DNA of 64,000 bases from Litorimonas sp039975855 (GCA_039975855.1 JBDWGH010000004.1:310001-374000); one strand, 5' to 3'; counted from the first letter of the stretch, positions 18,616-28,164 are shown. Notes: a model not told the origin generated them from the letters alone. Program-made: numbers and translations.

Positions 18616-18757
18616 GCTACGATGTCCCCGAATAAGGTTTGGCTCTTCTTGGGACTGACACTAATCTTGAAAGCGGTTCTCCGAGTTTGTCTCTACTGAT
18701 TCTCAGCCTACGCAGAAAGACGAGCCTTTGACAAGCGTGTCTTATCTCGCTGAGGTC

Positions 18758-20281
18758 TCAACCCGAAGAGGTCACGGGGATGAGGCCCAATAGCTTCGCT
18801 AATTTTGCGAGCCGATATTGAACCTGGTCCGTGACCATCGCTTCTCGTTCAGATTGACACGATAAGCGTAACTCTGTGCCTTCGACGGCAAGTGAAAAAT
18901 CGCTCAGTAAGGACGGTGTTCGTCCCGTCACAACAATACCGAGGCGGATAGCCTCACCTATGCAGGCCGCCGTATGGCGTTGGGCCTGAATCAGAAGTTC
19001 GTCGATTAAACCTGCTACAGGAGGCTTTCTTTTAGCCGTATATGTCCTGAAGAGTGACAGAGACAAAAATGCACGTTCAGCATGGCTGAGACCCGCAACC
19101 GGCGCATAAAGGACATCTTCAAAAACTAATTCAGCACGGTGATCGGGATGCAGGTTTTTCCCCAAGCCCGCCAAGTGACAAGCCGCCTGCAAAAGGCGGG
19201 CGTCTTCTTTTGCGCCAAATCCACATGGCAAGGAGGAAAGAAGGGGCGATAAAAATCGATAAAGCGGCAGGCCAAAATGTTCGGCTTGCACAAACCCTCT
19301 CGCAAAATCTCGACAACCATCAATCAAGGCGTCTCGGCTTTTAATCTGTTCTGGCAGCGTGTTCCAAACCAAGCCTTCTCGAAGACCTGCCATCGAAATG
19401 ACGACATGTTTTGGTGAAAAACGTTTCAACAAACGTTCCAACATAAGCCCGGCATAAGGGAGCGTTTCAGCGCGAGCCTTGCGCATACCTGACCAGTTGA
19501 GGATGTCTTCTATGCCGTCATTCCAGGCCCAATGGGCAAGACTTTCTGCCGCTTTCGCCGAGAGGCGATAGCCCTGCAGCGTTCGCATAGGGTAATCGAT
19601 GCGCTGCTGATGGACAGAGGCGAGATTCCGCCAGGCGCCGCCCACTAAGTAGAGGATATCTTCACCGTCCAAATAGCCAGGCGCTTTTGCCAAAGCCGCA
19701 TCGAGATCTTCAATTCGGTCGGCATAGTCTTGAGTCGTCAAAGCAGATAGGTTTCCGCCAATCGCATCAAACGGTCCTAATGGAAGAGAAACACCTTGCA
19801 CCTCGGCACCGTCTTTTTTGAGAGACGCGTCTATTCGCATCAATTCCAAACTAGCGCCTCCCAGATCTGCCCCAATTCCGGACCGGCGATCATTGCTCGA
19901 CAATAGGCCCAGAGCGGCAAAACGGGCTTCTTCTTCACCAGAGATGGGCGATATATCCAAACCCGTTTCCGTTAAAATTGATGCCACAAAATCAGGCGCA
20001 TCTTCCGCAACGCGTAAAGCCGCGGTCGCCCCAACTAATGGCGGCGGCAATGCGCGGGCGGCGATTATATGAGAAAACCGCGCCAGGGCCTCGCGGCATT
20101 TGCGCTTACCACTTTCTGATAAACATCCGGTTTTACGTAGATCGCGGCCAAGGCCTGCCAAAATCTTCTCGTTATAAACGGGCGTGAAATGCGCGCCGAA
20201 AACATCATAAATCACAAGTCGAACAGAATTAGACCCAATATCAATGACAGCAAGCTGTCGGAAATTTTGTTGCGTAGACAG
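18758..20281 (-). CDS. ppx: exopolyphosphatase Ppx/GppA, CTG start
   Basis: Ppx hydrolyses polyphosphate; GppA relatives hydrolyse pppGpp. The ASKHA ATPase-fold motif VIDIGSNSVRLVIYD is encoded upstream of the first canonical start (GTG at 20215), and the second phosphate motif GADLGGASLEL and the GEEEARFAAL segment follow. The frame upstream is closed by TAG at 20294-20296 (reading leftwards), with no ATG, GTG or TTG between it and the motif. A CTG at 20281-20279 lies 8 bp after AGGAAG and gives a normal N-terminus, so I start there. An undetected sequencing error is the alternative. The C-terminal half is the HD-like domain. It lies downstream of ppk, as in many bacteria. Confidence 0.85.
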   Translation of the reverse strand: MSTQQNFRQLAVIDIGSNSVRLVIYDVFGAHFTPVYNEKILAGLGRDLRKTGCLSESGKRKCREALARFSHIIAARALPPPLVGATAALRVAEDAPDFVASILTETGLDISPISGEEEARFAALGLLSSNDRRSGIGADLGGASLELMRIDASLKKDGAEVQGVSLPLGPFDAIGGNLSALTTQDYADRIEDLDAALAKAPGYLDGEDILYLVGGAWRNLASVHQQRIDYPMRTLQGYRLSAKAAESLAHWAWNDGIEDILNWSGMRKARAETLPYAGLMLERLLKRFSPKHVVISMAGLREGLVWNTLPEQIKSRDALIDGCRDFARGFVQAEHFGLPLYRFLSPLLSSLPCGFGAKEDARLLQAACHLAGLGKNLHPDHRAELVFEDVLYAPVAGLSHAERAFLSLSLFRTYTAKRKPPVAGLIDELLIQAQRHTAACIGEAIRLGIVVTGRTPSLLSDFSLAVEGTELRLSCQSEREAMVTDQVQYRLAKLAKLLGLIPVTSSG

Positions 20282-20289
20282 CGAGTATA

Positions 20290-20295
20290 CTTCCT
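20290..20295 (-). promoter_or_regulatory. ribosome-binding site for the CTG start of ppx
   Basis: AGGAAG on the minus strand, separated by 8 bases from a CTG codon in frame with the DIGSNS phosphate-binding motif. It is the main reason for proposing a CTG start. Confidence 0.55.
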
Positions 20296-20373
20296 ATTTT
20301 TTCGGAATCAGAATGTGGATCTTTTTCGTCCATTTTCCGACACGCTTATGGCAAAGATCAAACGTCAAAGGTG

Positions 20374-22527
20374 TTAGCCAACCAATTTTGGGTGAAAAAT
20401 TTGCGAGGGTGGAAGATCGGAGTCTTCTAAATGCGCGGGGGCTGAGTCAGCCAAGGCTGCACCGCGCCCAGACAATGAGGGATTTTCCATAAAATACTCA
20501 TGGGCAGAAAAACGAGGCTGTCCCTCTTCCGGCGCGACACGGACATATCGTCCTGTAGATTGCAATTCCCAGCTATTGGTATTGTCGAGGAGGTTCGCCA
20601 TCATGATTTGATCTAGAACCTGATTATGCACGGCCGGACTTTCGACTGGGACTAAGGTTTCGATCCGTCGGTTTAGATTTCGCGGCATCCAATCCGCAGA
20701 ACTAATAAACACCAAAGCTTGGTCAGACGGTAAAGGTGCGCCATTTCCAAAACAAACGATACGTGAGTGTTCTAAAAAACGGCCAATGATCGACTTTACA
20801 CGAATATTCTCGCTCATGCCTTTTACATTGGGTCGTAAACAACAAATACCACGAATGACGAGATCAATTTTAACACCGGCCTGCGAGGCTTCATATAGTT
20901 TCTCAATCATGGTCGGATCGACGAGTGCATTCATCTTCGCCCAAATGCTAGCCGGCCTCCCGGCGCGAGCATGGAGGATTTCCCGATCAATATGCTCCAC
21001 TAACGTTTCGCGCAGTGATAACGGCGCGACGCATATTTTCTGCAAATCCTTTGGCTCATTATAACTTGTTACAAAATTGAAAATTTTCCCCACATCTTCA
21101 CCAATCACTTTATCAGCGGTGAAGAGCGCAAGATCCGTGTACACTTTGGCATTCAACGCGTGGTAATTACCTGTTCCCAAATGCGTGTAGGTTTTCAATT
21201 CGCCATGCTCTTGACGGATAACTAAGCTAACTTTGGCATGGGTTTTGTACCCAACAAAACCATAAACGACCTGTACGCCTGCTCGCTCCAAATCTCTTGC
21301 GAAACGCATATTTGAAGCTTCATCAAAACGCGCCTTTAATTCGACCAAAGCCGTGACATTTTTTCCAGCTTCTGCGGCATCAATAAGGGCCCGCACAATT
21401 GGACTGTCATCGCTGGTCCGATACAGGGTCTGCTTAATTGCTATAACATCAGGGTCTCGCGCGGCCTGTTGCAAGAACTGGATAACAACATCAAATTCTT
21501 CATATGGATGGTGAACGAGAATATCTTTTGCGGCAATCGCTGCTAAGCAATCCCCATCGAATTCCCGAATACGTTCGGGAAAGCGAGCCTTGAAGGGCGT
21601 AAAAAGGTGTTCTGGCTTACCAATTTTCACCAGCTGCGACATGTCCCGCAAACCCAGAATATCTGCACCCTCTTCAATCATTTCCTTATCACAGTCGAAA
21701 CTGCTCACCAGAAACTCACGCAAAGTCGGTTTCATTTTTTTGTCAATTTCAAGGCGTATCACACGGCCGCGGCGACGTTTCCGCAAGAGGCTTTCAAAGT
21801 GTCGGACAAGGTCTTCCGCGCGTTCATCAATGGCAATTCCGCTGTCTCGTGTAATCCGGAATACACCGGAATCCGTGACATCAAAGTCTGGATAAATTGA
21901 CGGAGCAAATGTCCGCAAAGCGTCCTCAACCAGAACAAAATTTCGGGTTTTTCCTCCGGGTTCAATCTCAATGACACGCGGCACACTATAAGGAACCGTT
22001 ATTAAACCAAAAAGCGGATCTCTGCCTGCCTTTTCCAGAAGTAGAGCGATGCCAAAACCAAGATTTGATAAAAAAGGAAAAGGATGCGCCGGATCGACGG
22101 CCATAGGCGTCAGCAACGGTAAAATAGCTTTATCAAATGTCGTGCGTAAGTCTTTGGTCTGTGATGTTGAAAGAGACCTAACATCCAAAACATTTATGTT
22201 CGACTTCGCTAAATCCCGCTGCAAATTTCTCCAACACTTAATTTGTCTGGTGATAATTTTTCCAGCGCGACGCGCAATTTTTTCAAGCTGTTTGGTGGGC
22301 GATAGCGGGCTGGATTCTTCTCCATGCACCCCTGCCCTGACCTGCTCTCGCAAACCGGCAACGCGTACCATGTAAAACTCATCCAGATTCGACGCTGAAA
22401 TAGATAGAAATCGGACGCGTTCTAAAAGTGGTACATCTGGATTTTCCGCTTCTTCCAATACCCGTGTATTGAAAAACAGCCAGGACAACTCTCGGTTAAA
22501 TAGACGTGACGGATTGTTGGGCTTCAA
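20374..22527 (-). CDS. ppk1: polyphosphate kinase 1
   Basis: PPK1 reversibly polymerises the gamma-phosphate of ATP into polyphosphate at the inner membrane. All four domains are present: the helical start RLFNRELSWLFFNTRVLEEA, the head domain, and the two phospholipase-D-like catalytic domains with IKQTLYRTSDDSPIV and YKTHAKVSLVIR, which carries the phosphorylated histidine, followed by HLGTGNYHALNAKVYTDL. At 717 residues it is full length. ppx lies 92 bp downstream on the same strand, the usual synthesis/degradation pair. Confidence 0.96.
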   Translation of the reverse strand: MKPNNPSRLFNRELSWLFFNTRVLEEAENPDVPLLERVRFLSISASNLDEFYMVRVAGLREQVRAGVHGEESSPLSPTKQLEKIARRAGKIITRQIKCWRNLQRDLAKSNINVLDVRSLSTSQTKDLRTTFDKAILPLLTPMAVDPAHPFPFLSNLGFGIALLLEKAGRDPLFGLITVPYSVPRVIEIEPGGKTRNFVLVEDALRTFAPSIYPDFDVTDSGVFRITRDSGIAIDERAEDLVRHFESLLRKRRRGRVIRLEIDKKMKPTLREFLVSSFDCDKEMIEEGADILGLRDMSQLVKIGKPEHLFTPFKARFPERIREFDGDCLAAIAAKDILVHHPYEEFDVVIQFLQQAARDPDVIAIKQTLYRTSDDSPIVRALIDAAEAGKNVTALVELKARFDEASNMRFARDLERAGVQVVYGFVGYKTHAKVSLVIRQEHGELKTYTHLGTGNYHALNAKVYTDLALFTADKVIGEDVGKIFNFVTSYNEPKDLQKICVAPLSLRETLVEHIDREILHARAGRPASIWAKMNALVDPTMIEKLYEASQAGVKIDLVIRGICCLRPNVKGMSENIRVKSIIGRFLEHSRIVCFGNGAPLPSDQALVFISSADWMPRNLNRRIETLVPVESPAVHNQVLDQIMMANLLDNTNSWELQSTGRYVRVAPEEGQPRFSAHEYFMENPSLSGRGAALADSAPAHLEDSDLPPSQIFHPKLVG

Positions 22528-22614
22528 AAGGTCTACTCTGCCAATTTAAGAAATAGGGTCTATTCTATGACAGCGCCCGTGCAGTTTTTCAAGCCGTGAG
22601 AGCGGGCACGAGGC

Positions 22615-23097
22615 TTAGGCCGCGCGCTGAACCGAGTCGTCAGAGAGTATCGTGAAAACACTAAGTGCGTCTGGCGCGGAGCGTAAACGTGATCGATTTT
22701 CCTCTCGGCGCAATTGCCGAGAAACCCGCGCAAGAGCCCGCAAATGCGCACCGGCGGCGTCAGAAGGCGCCAACAAAAACGCGACCAGATCAACAGGTCG
22801 TCCATCGACACTGTCGAAATCCATTGCATCGGATAATCTCGCAAACCCAGCAACAACGCGGTCGAGACCATCTATGCGAGCATGTGGAAGCGCAACGCCA
22901 TTCCCGACACCAGTTGATCCCAGACGTTCACGTTCCATGGCCGCAGCGACGATATCCCGGCAGGCCACATCTTCGAGGTTGTGTGCGGCGATTAAACGCG
23001 TCGCGACATCTTGGAACAGCTGTTTTTGCGACCCGACATTTAAGTCAACGACGACACTCTCGGCTGTAAACAAAACAGTATTCATTATAGAACTCAC
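22615..23097 (-). CDS. ptsN: nitrogen PTS enzyme IIA (PtsN)
   Basis: EIIA-Ntr receives phosphate from the PtsP-PtsO relay and regulates potassium transport, KdpD and, in several alphaproteobacteria, stringent-response enzymes. The phospho-accepting His 72 lies in GNGVALPHARIDG, and FLLAPSDAAGAHLRALA is a conserved segment of the fold. Length 160 is normal. It follows hpf, as in the common rpoN-hpf-ptsN order, though rpoN is not in the window. Met 5 is an alternative start. Confidence 0.93.
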   Translation of the reverse strand: MSSIMNTVLFTAESVVVDLNVGSQKQLFQDVATRLIAAHNLEDVACRDIVAAAMERERLGSTGVGNGVALPHARIDGLDRVVAGFARLSDAMDFDSVDGRPVDLVAFLLAPSDAAGAHLRALARVSRQLRREENRSRLRSAPDALSVFTILSDDSVQRAA

Positions 23098-23201
23098 ATC
23101 TACGAATGCATCAAAAGCAAGATAGCTGAAGCGTAAATCGGCGCGCCCCGGTCATACATCCGTTCAAGTCGACGGAGCCATATATAGCGAGCCATGAAAC
23201 G

Positions 23202-23230
23202 TCAAATACCGGAGTCAGCCCGGTATTTGA
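23202..23230 (-). terminator. perfect hairpin between hpf and ptsN
   Basis: TCAAATACCGG (23202-23212) and CCGGTATTTGA (23220-23230) are exact 11-bp inverted repeats around a 7-base loop, starting 28 bp after the hpf stop. Reading leftwards the stem is followed only by CGTTTC, so the T-run is poor; it may be an attenuator or an mRNA 3'-end stabiliser rather than a full terminator. Confidence 0.5.
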
Positions 23231-23258
23231 TCCTCTTTCGGGAGAAAATGGCAGAAAT

Positions 23259-23831
23259 TTAGCCTGTTTTCGGGTCGATCCACCCGATGTGGCCATCGGC
23301 ACGTTTGAAAACAACGTTTATGCCGCCGTGCCTGGCGTTATTGAAAACAACAACACCGGAATCTGCCAAGCCAAGTTCAAGCGCCGCCATTCCAGGTGTG
23401 AGTGTGCGAATCTTCTTCGTACTTTCGGCGATGACCATTGGCTCGTCCTGCGCGCCTTCAGTGCTATCTTCATCCTGATCCTCACGAACTGGGTCTTCGA
23501 GGATGAACATAGAAGCTTCTTTGGCTTTAGCGCGCTGGCTGTGGTCTTTGAGGCGGCGTTTATAGCGTCGCAATCGCTTTTCGATATGCTCCAGTGCCTC
23601 ATCAGAGGCTGGATAAGCTTCTTGAGCGGCACCTTGGCCTTCCATGGATGCGCCAGATGGCAAATGAACCGAACAGATGGTTTTAAAACCCGATCCTTCG
23701 CGGGAAATGCTAACCTGTGCCTCGCCTTCGCGATGGATATACTTGTCCATCATCTCCTCCAACCTGTCTGTGATGCGCTCTCTTAGCGCTTGTGAAACAT
23801 CGATTCCTTTGGAGGCGATTTGAATTTGCAT
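23259..23831 (-). CDS. hpf: ribosome hibernation promoting factor, long form
   Basis: Long HPF inactivates and dimerises ribosomes in stationary phase. The N-terminal domain (MQIQIASKGIDVSQALRERI onward, residues 1-100) is the RaiA/HPF ribosome-binding fold; an acidic linker of about 30 residues leads to the C-terminal dimerisation domain with MAALELGLADSGVVVFNNA and a GHIGWIDPKTG end. The ATG at 23831 is preferred, since AAAGG precedes it and it matches the usual start; an upstream frame extension to 23882 would add 17 atypical residues. It is upstream of ptsN. Confidence 0.93.
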   Translation of the reverse strand: MQIQIASKGIDVSQALRERITDRLEEMMDKYIHREGEAQVSISREGSGFKTICSVHLPSGASMEGQGAAQEAYPASDEALEHIEKRLRRYKRRLKDHSQRAKAKEASMFILEDPVREDQDEDSTEGAQDEPMVIAESTKKIRTLTPGMAALELGLADSGVVVFNNARHGGINVVFKRADGHIGWIDPKTG

Positions 23832-23941
23832 GGGCGACCTTTCTGTTGTCGTATCAACTAGCTCAGGCGTCCCGCGTATCATAAATAAGCGCCCGTGTAA
23901 TATTTTTCGCTACGTTTTCGTGTCTGAAGCGTAAACACTGC

Positions 23942-24739
23942 ATGTCCTCACACACAAATTCCCGCTCTATTGACCGCCTACGGCAGGCTCTCATTCTGAT
24001 TGTTACCCCGCTAATTTGGGTTTTCTCGTCATTGGGTATTTTCTTGGACAGCGCGCGCAGCCCAAGTGATTTCTCAGATCTTACCGTCAACTGGCTCGTC
24101 CCACAGACAACCGCATTTTCTATCTGGCTACCTATTTTTATCGGAATTTTCGCCTTTGGTGTCATTCAGGCTCTTCCAAAAAACCAAGCCCGAGATGTCT
24201 TCCGGAAAAGTGGATGGTGGATAGCGGCGGGCCTATGGGGTGTCGCCGCCTGGGGATTGGCAACCGCCTATCTTCCTGACACGATCGTTGAGCTTACGGC
24301 GACACTCATATTTTTCCCGACCATGATTGCTTTGGTCATCGGCATGATAAAACTATGGCGTGAAAGGGAATCGCTGAACCGAATAGAAAAGGTTCTCGTC
24401 CTCACGCCGATTAGCTTGATTGCAGGATGGTGCTCAATCGCCATTTTCGTGGGCTTAAATGGCTTAGTGTGGAAATTTGCGGAACCCATGGGGTGGAATA
24501 TTACGGCCACGGCGCTTTCCGTATTGGGTTTGGCACTCTGGTGGTCGATTTATATTTTACGCCACGGCGCCATGAACAAAATTTACGCCTTCCCAATTAT
24601 ATGGGGCCTAGGATTTTTAGCTGTTCGCCATTTTGGCCAAGGTGGTGATTTATTTGTTGGTGTGTCGGCGGTCGTTGGTATCATTTCCATTGGATTGGCT
24701 TGCACACTCATCGGCAAGACTGCCGAACGCGTCAGATAA
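23942..24739 (+). CDS. multi-pass membrane protein, possibly TspO/MBR-related
   Basis: A 265-residue integral membrane protein with about seven hydrophobic helices. Tryptophan-rich segments such as TTAFSIWLPIFIGIFAFG, GWWIAAGLWGVAAWG and ISLIAGWCSIAIF recall the TspO/MBR (tryptophan-rich sensory protein) superfamily, including its larger seven-helix relatives, but the match is partial and from memory. Function unknown. It is divergent from hpf and ends four bases before the convergent DUF805 gene. Confidence 0.6.
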   Translation: MSSHTNSRSIDRLRQALILIVTPLIWVFSSLGIFLDSARSPSDFSDLTVNWLVPQTTAFSIWLPIFIGIFAFGVIQALPKNQARDVFRKSGWWIAAGLWGVAAWGLATAYLPDTIVELTATLIFFPTMIALVIGMIKLWRERESLNRIEKVLVLTPISLIAGWCSIAIFVGLNGLVWKFAEPMGWNITATALSVLGLALWWSIYILRHGAMNKIYAFPIIWGLGFLAVRHFGQGGDLFVGVSAVVGIISIGLACTLIGKTAERVR

Positions 24740-24743
24740 ATAA

Positions 24744-25235
24744 TCACCCGAAGGTATCGTTATTATTTCCCAGAGGGTCCGCACCATATCGATTGGAACC
24801 TACGGTCCCCGGCATGGAAAACCAAACAAGATTACCAAGACTAGCCAGGGTACCGATGACCGGGAATGAACCTATTAAGAAGAACCCAAGCACAAGCCAC
24901 CCAGACCTGTCGAGATCATGAAACCTTCGAATATTTAGCATAATTCCGGGAAGAAAATTGACCAAGCTGAAAGCAAAAACAGCAATCACCGCGAATTTTC
25001 CGCTGGAACCTAAATCCGCCCATAAGATCGTTACCTCTTCGAATTCAACAACGCGAGTTATCTGTTCAATAAAGCTGGACCCGCCATCCGCCATCAAAAC
25101 CACGATAGCGCAGACGGAAATTAAAATGACCTCATATAGCTTCACCCACCAGAAAGCTGAGCGCTGCGCACGCCCGTCTGGGTTCGTATAGTTTTTGTAA
25201 AACTGACGAACGGCTTCTCCGAAATCCAACATCAT
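24744..25235 (-). CDS. DUF805 membrane protein (copy 1)
   Basis: A 163-residue membrane protein with four hydrophobic helices and the DUF805 marks: YKNYTNPDGRAQRSAFWWVK at the start, RRFHDLDRSGWLVL near the middle and the C-terminal GSNRYGADP motif. DUF805 proteins are inner-membrane proteins of unknown function. Its start overlaps the stop of the second copy by 4 bp, so they are translationally coupled. Confidence 0.88.
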   Translation of the reverse strand: MMLDFGEAVRQFYKNYTNPDGRAQRSAFWWVKLYEVILISVCAIVVLMADGGSSFIEQITRVVEFEEVTILWADLGSSGKFAVIAVFAFSLVNFLPGIMLNIRRFHDLDRSGWLVLGFFLIGSFPVIGTLASLGNLVWFSMPGTVGSNRYGADPLGNNNDTFG

Positions 25236-25669
25236 CCGAAAATATCCGCATCATACCCATAAGGATCAGGCCCATATTGATTGGGGCCATCAGTACCAGG
25301 AAATGCAAACCAAATCATCCGGGCGAATTCAACCAGCGGAATAAATATATTTGCACCCCAAAACACCAAAACAAGCCAACCCGTTTGGTCCAGGTCATGA
25401 AAACGTCTAACTTTTACGGCAATTCCTGGCAGTAAATTGACTAATGCAAACAAAAACCCGGCACCCATCAGCGCCAGAGCTGCTGCTTCATTTCCTCCAG
25501 AAGCCTCATACTCGTCAAAACCAACGACCAATGCAAAAGCGATAAAAAGAGCCACATAGACTATAATTTGCATTAGTGTCGGCCACCAATATTCAGCGCG
25601 CGATGCACGTCCTTCAAAGTTCACATAGTTTTTGTAAAACAAACCAATGGCTTCGCCAAAACCAATCAT
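25232..25669 (-). CDS. DUF805 membrane protein (copy 2)
   Basis: The shortest intact copy (145 residues). It has the same signature order as its neighbours: YKNYVNFEGRASRAEYWWPT, then VRRFHDLDQTGWLVLVFWG, then GPNQYGPDPYGYDADIFG. It lies between the other two intact copies on the same strand, and its similarity to them points to local tandem duplication. No partner protein is known. Confidence 0.88.
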   Translation of the reverse strand: MIGFGEAIGLFYKNYVNFEGRASRAEYWWPTLMQIIVYVALFIAFALVVGFDEYEASGGNEAAALALMGAGFLFALVNLLPGIAVKVRRFHDLDQTGWLVLVFWGANIFIPLVEFARMIWFAFPGTDGPNQYGPDPYGYDADIFG

Positions 25670-25696
25670 GACACTTCACCTAACGCTACAGACGTT

Positions 25697-26206
25697 TTAC
25701 TCAAAAACATCGTAATTGCCTTCATGTTTCGGGTTTGGACCATATCTATTCGGACCGACCTGACTATCTGTACAGAAGAAGACCAATAATATGATTGCAA
25801 AGATGACTATGCCTAAGCCGAAAACGATCGAGAAGACACCTAAACTTGCCAAAGCCATCTCACTTTCTGAATCTGTCGCAATCAATCCGCCTGCCGCAGC
25901 AATAAGGACAACAAAAAACAAAAGGATGATCAGATAAAATCCACCTACCCACCAACCCGATCGACCAATGTCATGTACGCGGCGAAAGGAAACAGCCAAA
26001 CCGGGCAAGAAAATAGCAAGGCTGAACAATAAGGAAATTAGGCCAGTACCTCCCGCAGAGGTGCCTATCAATCCTTCGAAAACCTCTACGGCGAAGGAGA
26101 CAAGTATGGTCGCCAGCGTCCAATACCAATATTCAGATCGTCTGGCGCGACCTCTAAAACCTACATATTGAGAAAGTACCGATTTAACGGCGTCGACCAT
26201 ATTCAT
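25697..26206 (-). CDS. DUF805 membrane protein (copy 3)
   Basis: A 169-residue copy with YVGFRGRARRSEYWYWTL, FRRVHDIGRSGWWVGGFY and a GPNRYGPNPKHEGNYDVFE end. Its middle loop is longer than in the other two. It is the first intact gene of the DUF805 run downstream of metG; a remnant of a fourth copy lies between it and metG. Confidence 0.88.
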   Translation of the reverse strand: MNMVDAVKSVLSQYVGFRGRARRSEYWYWTLATILVSFAVEVFEGLIGTSAGGTGLISLLFSLAIFLPGLAVSFRRVHDIGRSGWWVGGFYLIILLFFVVLIAAAGGLIATDSESEMALASLGVFSIVFGLGIVIFAIILLVFFCTDSQVGPNRYGPNPKHEGNYDVFE

Positions 26207-26226
26207 AAATTCTTCCTTTTCAGATG

Positions 26227-26433
26227 CTATTTGTACGCGAGAATATAAACCTCAACTGAAAACATCTGAATTTCCAATACCTTTTGGATGAAGTCATCCA
26301 ATATTCCAAAAGAGACATTGCCGAGTGTCGCGAACAAAGCAAACCACCAAAAGGCCGAACGGCGGGACCGCCCATTGAAATCCAGCGCGCGTCTGAAACC
26401 TTGCGCAAGAGCCTGTCCCGGCCGAAGGATAGG
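26227..26433 (-). pseudogene. remnant of a fourth DUF805 gene
   Basis: Directly after the metG stop and in the same frame the sequence reads GFRRALDFNGRSRRSAFWW followed by a hydrophobic stretch, the N-terminal DUF805 signature. There is no ATG, GTG or TTG before it, and the frame stops at 26229-26227 after about 68 codons, losing the last three helices and the GPNxYG end. It looks like a copy whose start was lost at the metG boundary and whose 3' part was deleted. Confidence 0.65.
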
Positions 26434-28164
26434 CTACCCTGCCCCGCCAAATCGTTCCGTCCAGGCTTCGATGTCGTCGGCTTCAATTTTTGTGAAAAGA
26501 ACAGGTGGAGCGGAAACACTCAATCCAATTGGTAGTGCATTCAAACAACTTGCTGCCCCCCTGAAACTCCACGTTCGATTTACGTCCGGTATGTTCATCG
26601 CATCCAGAATTTTCTTTGCGGCATCTGGAATAATGGGCTGAGCCAAAACACCAAACAATGCGACAAGGTTCAGACCTACACGGACACCCATCGCCGCTTG
26701 GTCAACATCTGTTTTGTAATGTGTCCACGGCGCGGCCTGCGTCAGATATTCATTCCCTGCCGCCCATATGGCGCGGGTCTCTGCCATTGCTTTTCGGAAT
26801 TCACGGGCTTCATAAAAAGAAACCAATCGCGGAAGGCGCTCCTCCAACTCGGTTTCAATCCATTTTTCCGCTTCAGTTTCCTGACCTCCGTCTGGGACGA
26901 CACCGTCGAATTTTTTGACACAATAACTCGTAATCCGATTGACGAAATTACCAAGAACATTGGCAAGGTCGGAGTTAATACTCGCTTGGAAATCTTCCCA
27001 GGTGAAGGCTGCATCGGAACTCTCTGGCGCATTCGCCATAAGATGCCAGCGCCAATAATCTGACGGGGCAATATCAATCGCTTGATCCATGAAGACGCCG
27101 CGCTTTTGGCTAGTCGAAAATTTGCCGCCATACCATGTAACCCAGTTAAAGGCTTTTAGCTCGTCTACGAGCTTCCATGGCTGGGCACTTCCCATAATCG
27201 TTGTTGGGAAAGAAAGCGTGTGAAAGGCGACATTATCCTTGCCCATGAACTGGACATAGCGCGTGGAGTCCGCGCCTTTATCGGTACGCCAGAACTTCTC
27301 CCAATCGCCACCAGTCTCTTTCGCCCAATCCTGTGTCGCACCGATATATGCGATTGGAGCGTCAAACCAAACATAGAAGACTTTGCCTTCAAATCCGTCG
27401 CGAATTTTACCGTCAGCCCCCAACACCGGGACGCCCCATTCGAGATCCCGAGTAATTGCCCGGTCCCGCAAACCTTCATCCAACCACTTCATCGCAATCG
27501 AAGTCGTCAGGGCGGGCCAATCCGCGCGGTGGCTTTCCACCCAATCCCGAAGACGACCACTCATATCGGATTGTTTCAAATACAGATGGTTTGTGTCGCG
27601 GACTTCGACATCATGACTTCCGGATACCGCGCTATATGGATTGATCAAATCAATCGGATCGAGCAGCTTTCCGCAATTGTCACATTGATCGCCGCGCGCG
27701 GCTTCAAATCCGCAATTCGGGCATGTGCCTTCAACATAGCGGTCTGGCAGGTAACGACCGTCGGCGACGGAATAGACCTGCTGAGATGTGCGTTCTTCGA
27801 TAAAACCATTAGCTTCCAAAGCCAGTGCAAATTCCTGCGTCAACCTGTGCGTGGCGTCAGAACTTGATCGACCAAAAAAATCATAGGACAGTTTGAAATC
27901 TGCACCTGCCTCTTTTTGAGCCGTGTGCATCTTATCGCAATATTCAGAGACCGACAGTCCAGCATCTGCCGCAGCCAATTCCGCAGGAGTACCATGTTCA
28001 TCCGTCGCACAGACATAAAGGACTTCATGCCCCATAAGACGCATAGCCCGGCTATAGACATCGGCCGGCAACATAGAGCCCGCCAAATTCCCCATATGCT
28101 TCACGCCATTAATATAGGGCAGCGCAGAGGTGACGAGAATGCGATCAGGTTTCGTATCAGACAT
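26434..28164 (-). CDS. metG: methionyl-tRNA synthetase
   Basis: Class I aminoacyl-tRNA synthetase charging tRNA-Met. The HIGH equivalent is in YINGVKHMGNLAG, the KMSKS equivalent in GGKFSTSQKRGVF, and the zinc knuckle in CPNCGFEAARGDQCDNCG. The anticodon-binding helical domain follows; there is no C-terminal tRNA-binding (EMAP-like) domain, so at 576 residues this is the shorter MetG type. The start at 28164 is an ATG giving the typical ILVTSALPYINGV opening. Confidence 0.95.
   Translation of the reverse strand: MSDTKPDRILVTSALPYINGVKHMGNLAGSMLPADVYSRAMRLMGHEVLYVCATDEHGTPAELAAADAGLSVSEYCDKMHTAQKEAGADFKLSYDFFGRSSSDATHRLTQEFALALEANGFIEERTSQQVYSVADGRYLPDRYVEGTCPNCGFEAARGDQCDNCGKLLDPIDLINPYSAVSGSHDVEVRDTNHLYLKQSDMSGRLRDWVESHRADWPALTTSIAMKWLDEGLRDRAITRDLEWGVPVLGADGKIRDGFEGKVFYVWFDAPIAYIGATQDWAKETGGDWEKFWRTDKGADSTRYVQFMGKDNVAFHTLSFPTTIMGSAQPWKLVDELKAFNWVTWYGGKFSTSQKRGVFMDQAIDIAPSDYWRWHLMANAPESSDAAFTWEDFQASINSDLANVLGNFVNRITSYCVKKFDGVVPDGGQETEAEKWIETELEERLPRLVSFYEAREFRKAMAETRAIWAAGNEYLTQAAPWTHYKTDVDQAAMGVRVGLNLVALFGVLAQPIIPDAAKKILDAMNIPDVNRTWSFRGAASCLNALPIGLSVSAPPVLFTKIEADDIEAWTERFGGAG

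Noticed and set aside
20241..20333. A 30-codon minus-strand frame upstream of ppx
   Set aside because: It could be a leader peptide, but it has a weak ribosome-binding site and no conserved feature; recorded only as context for the ppx start.
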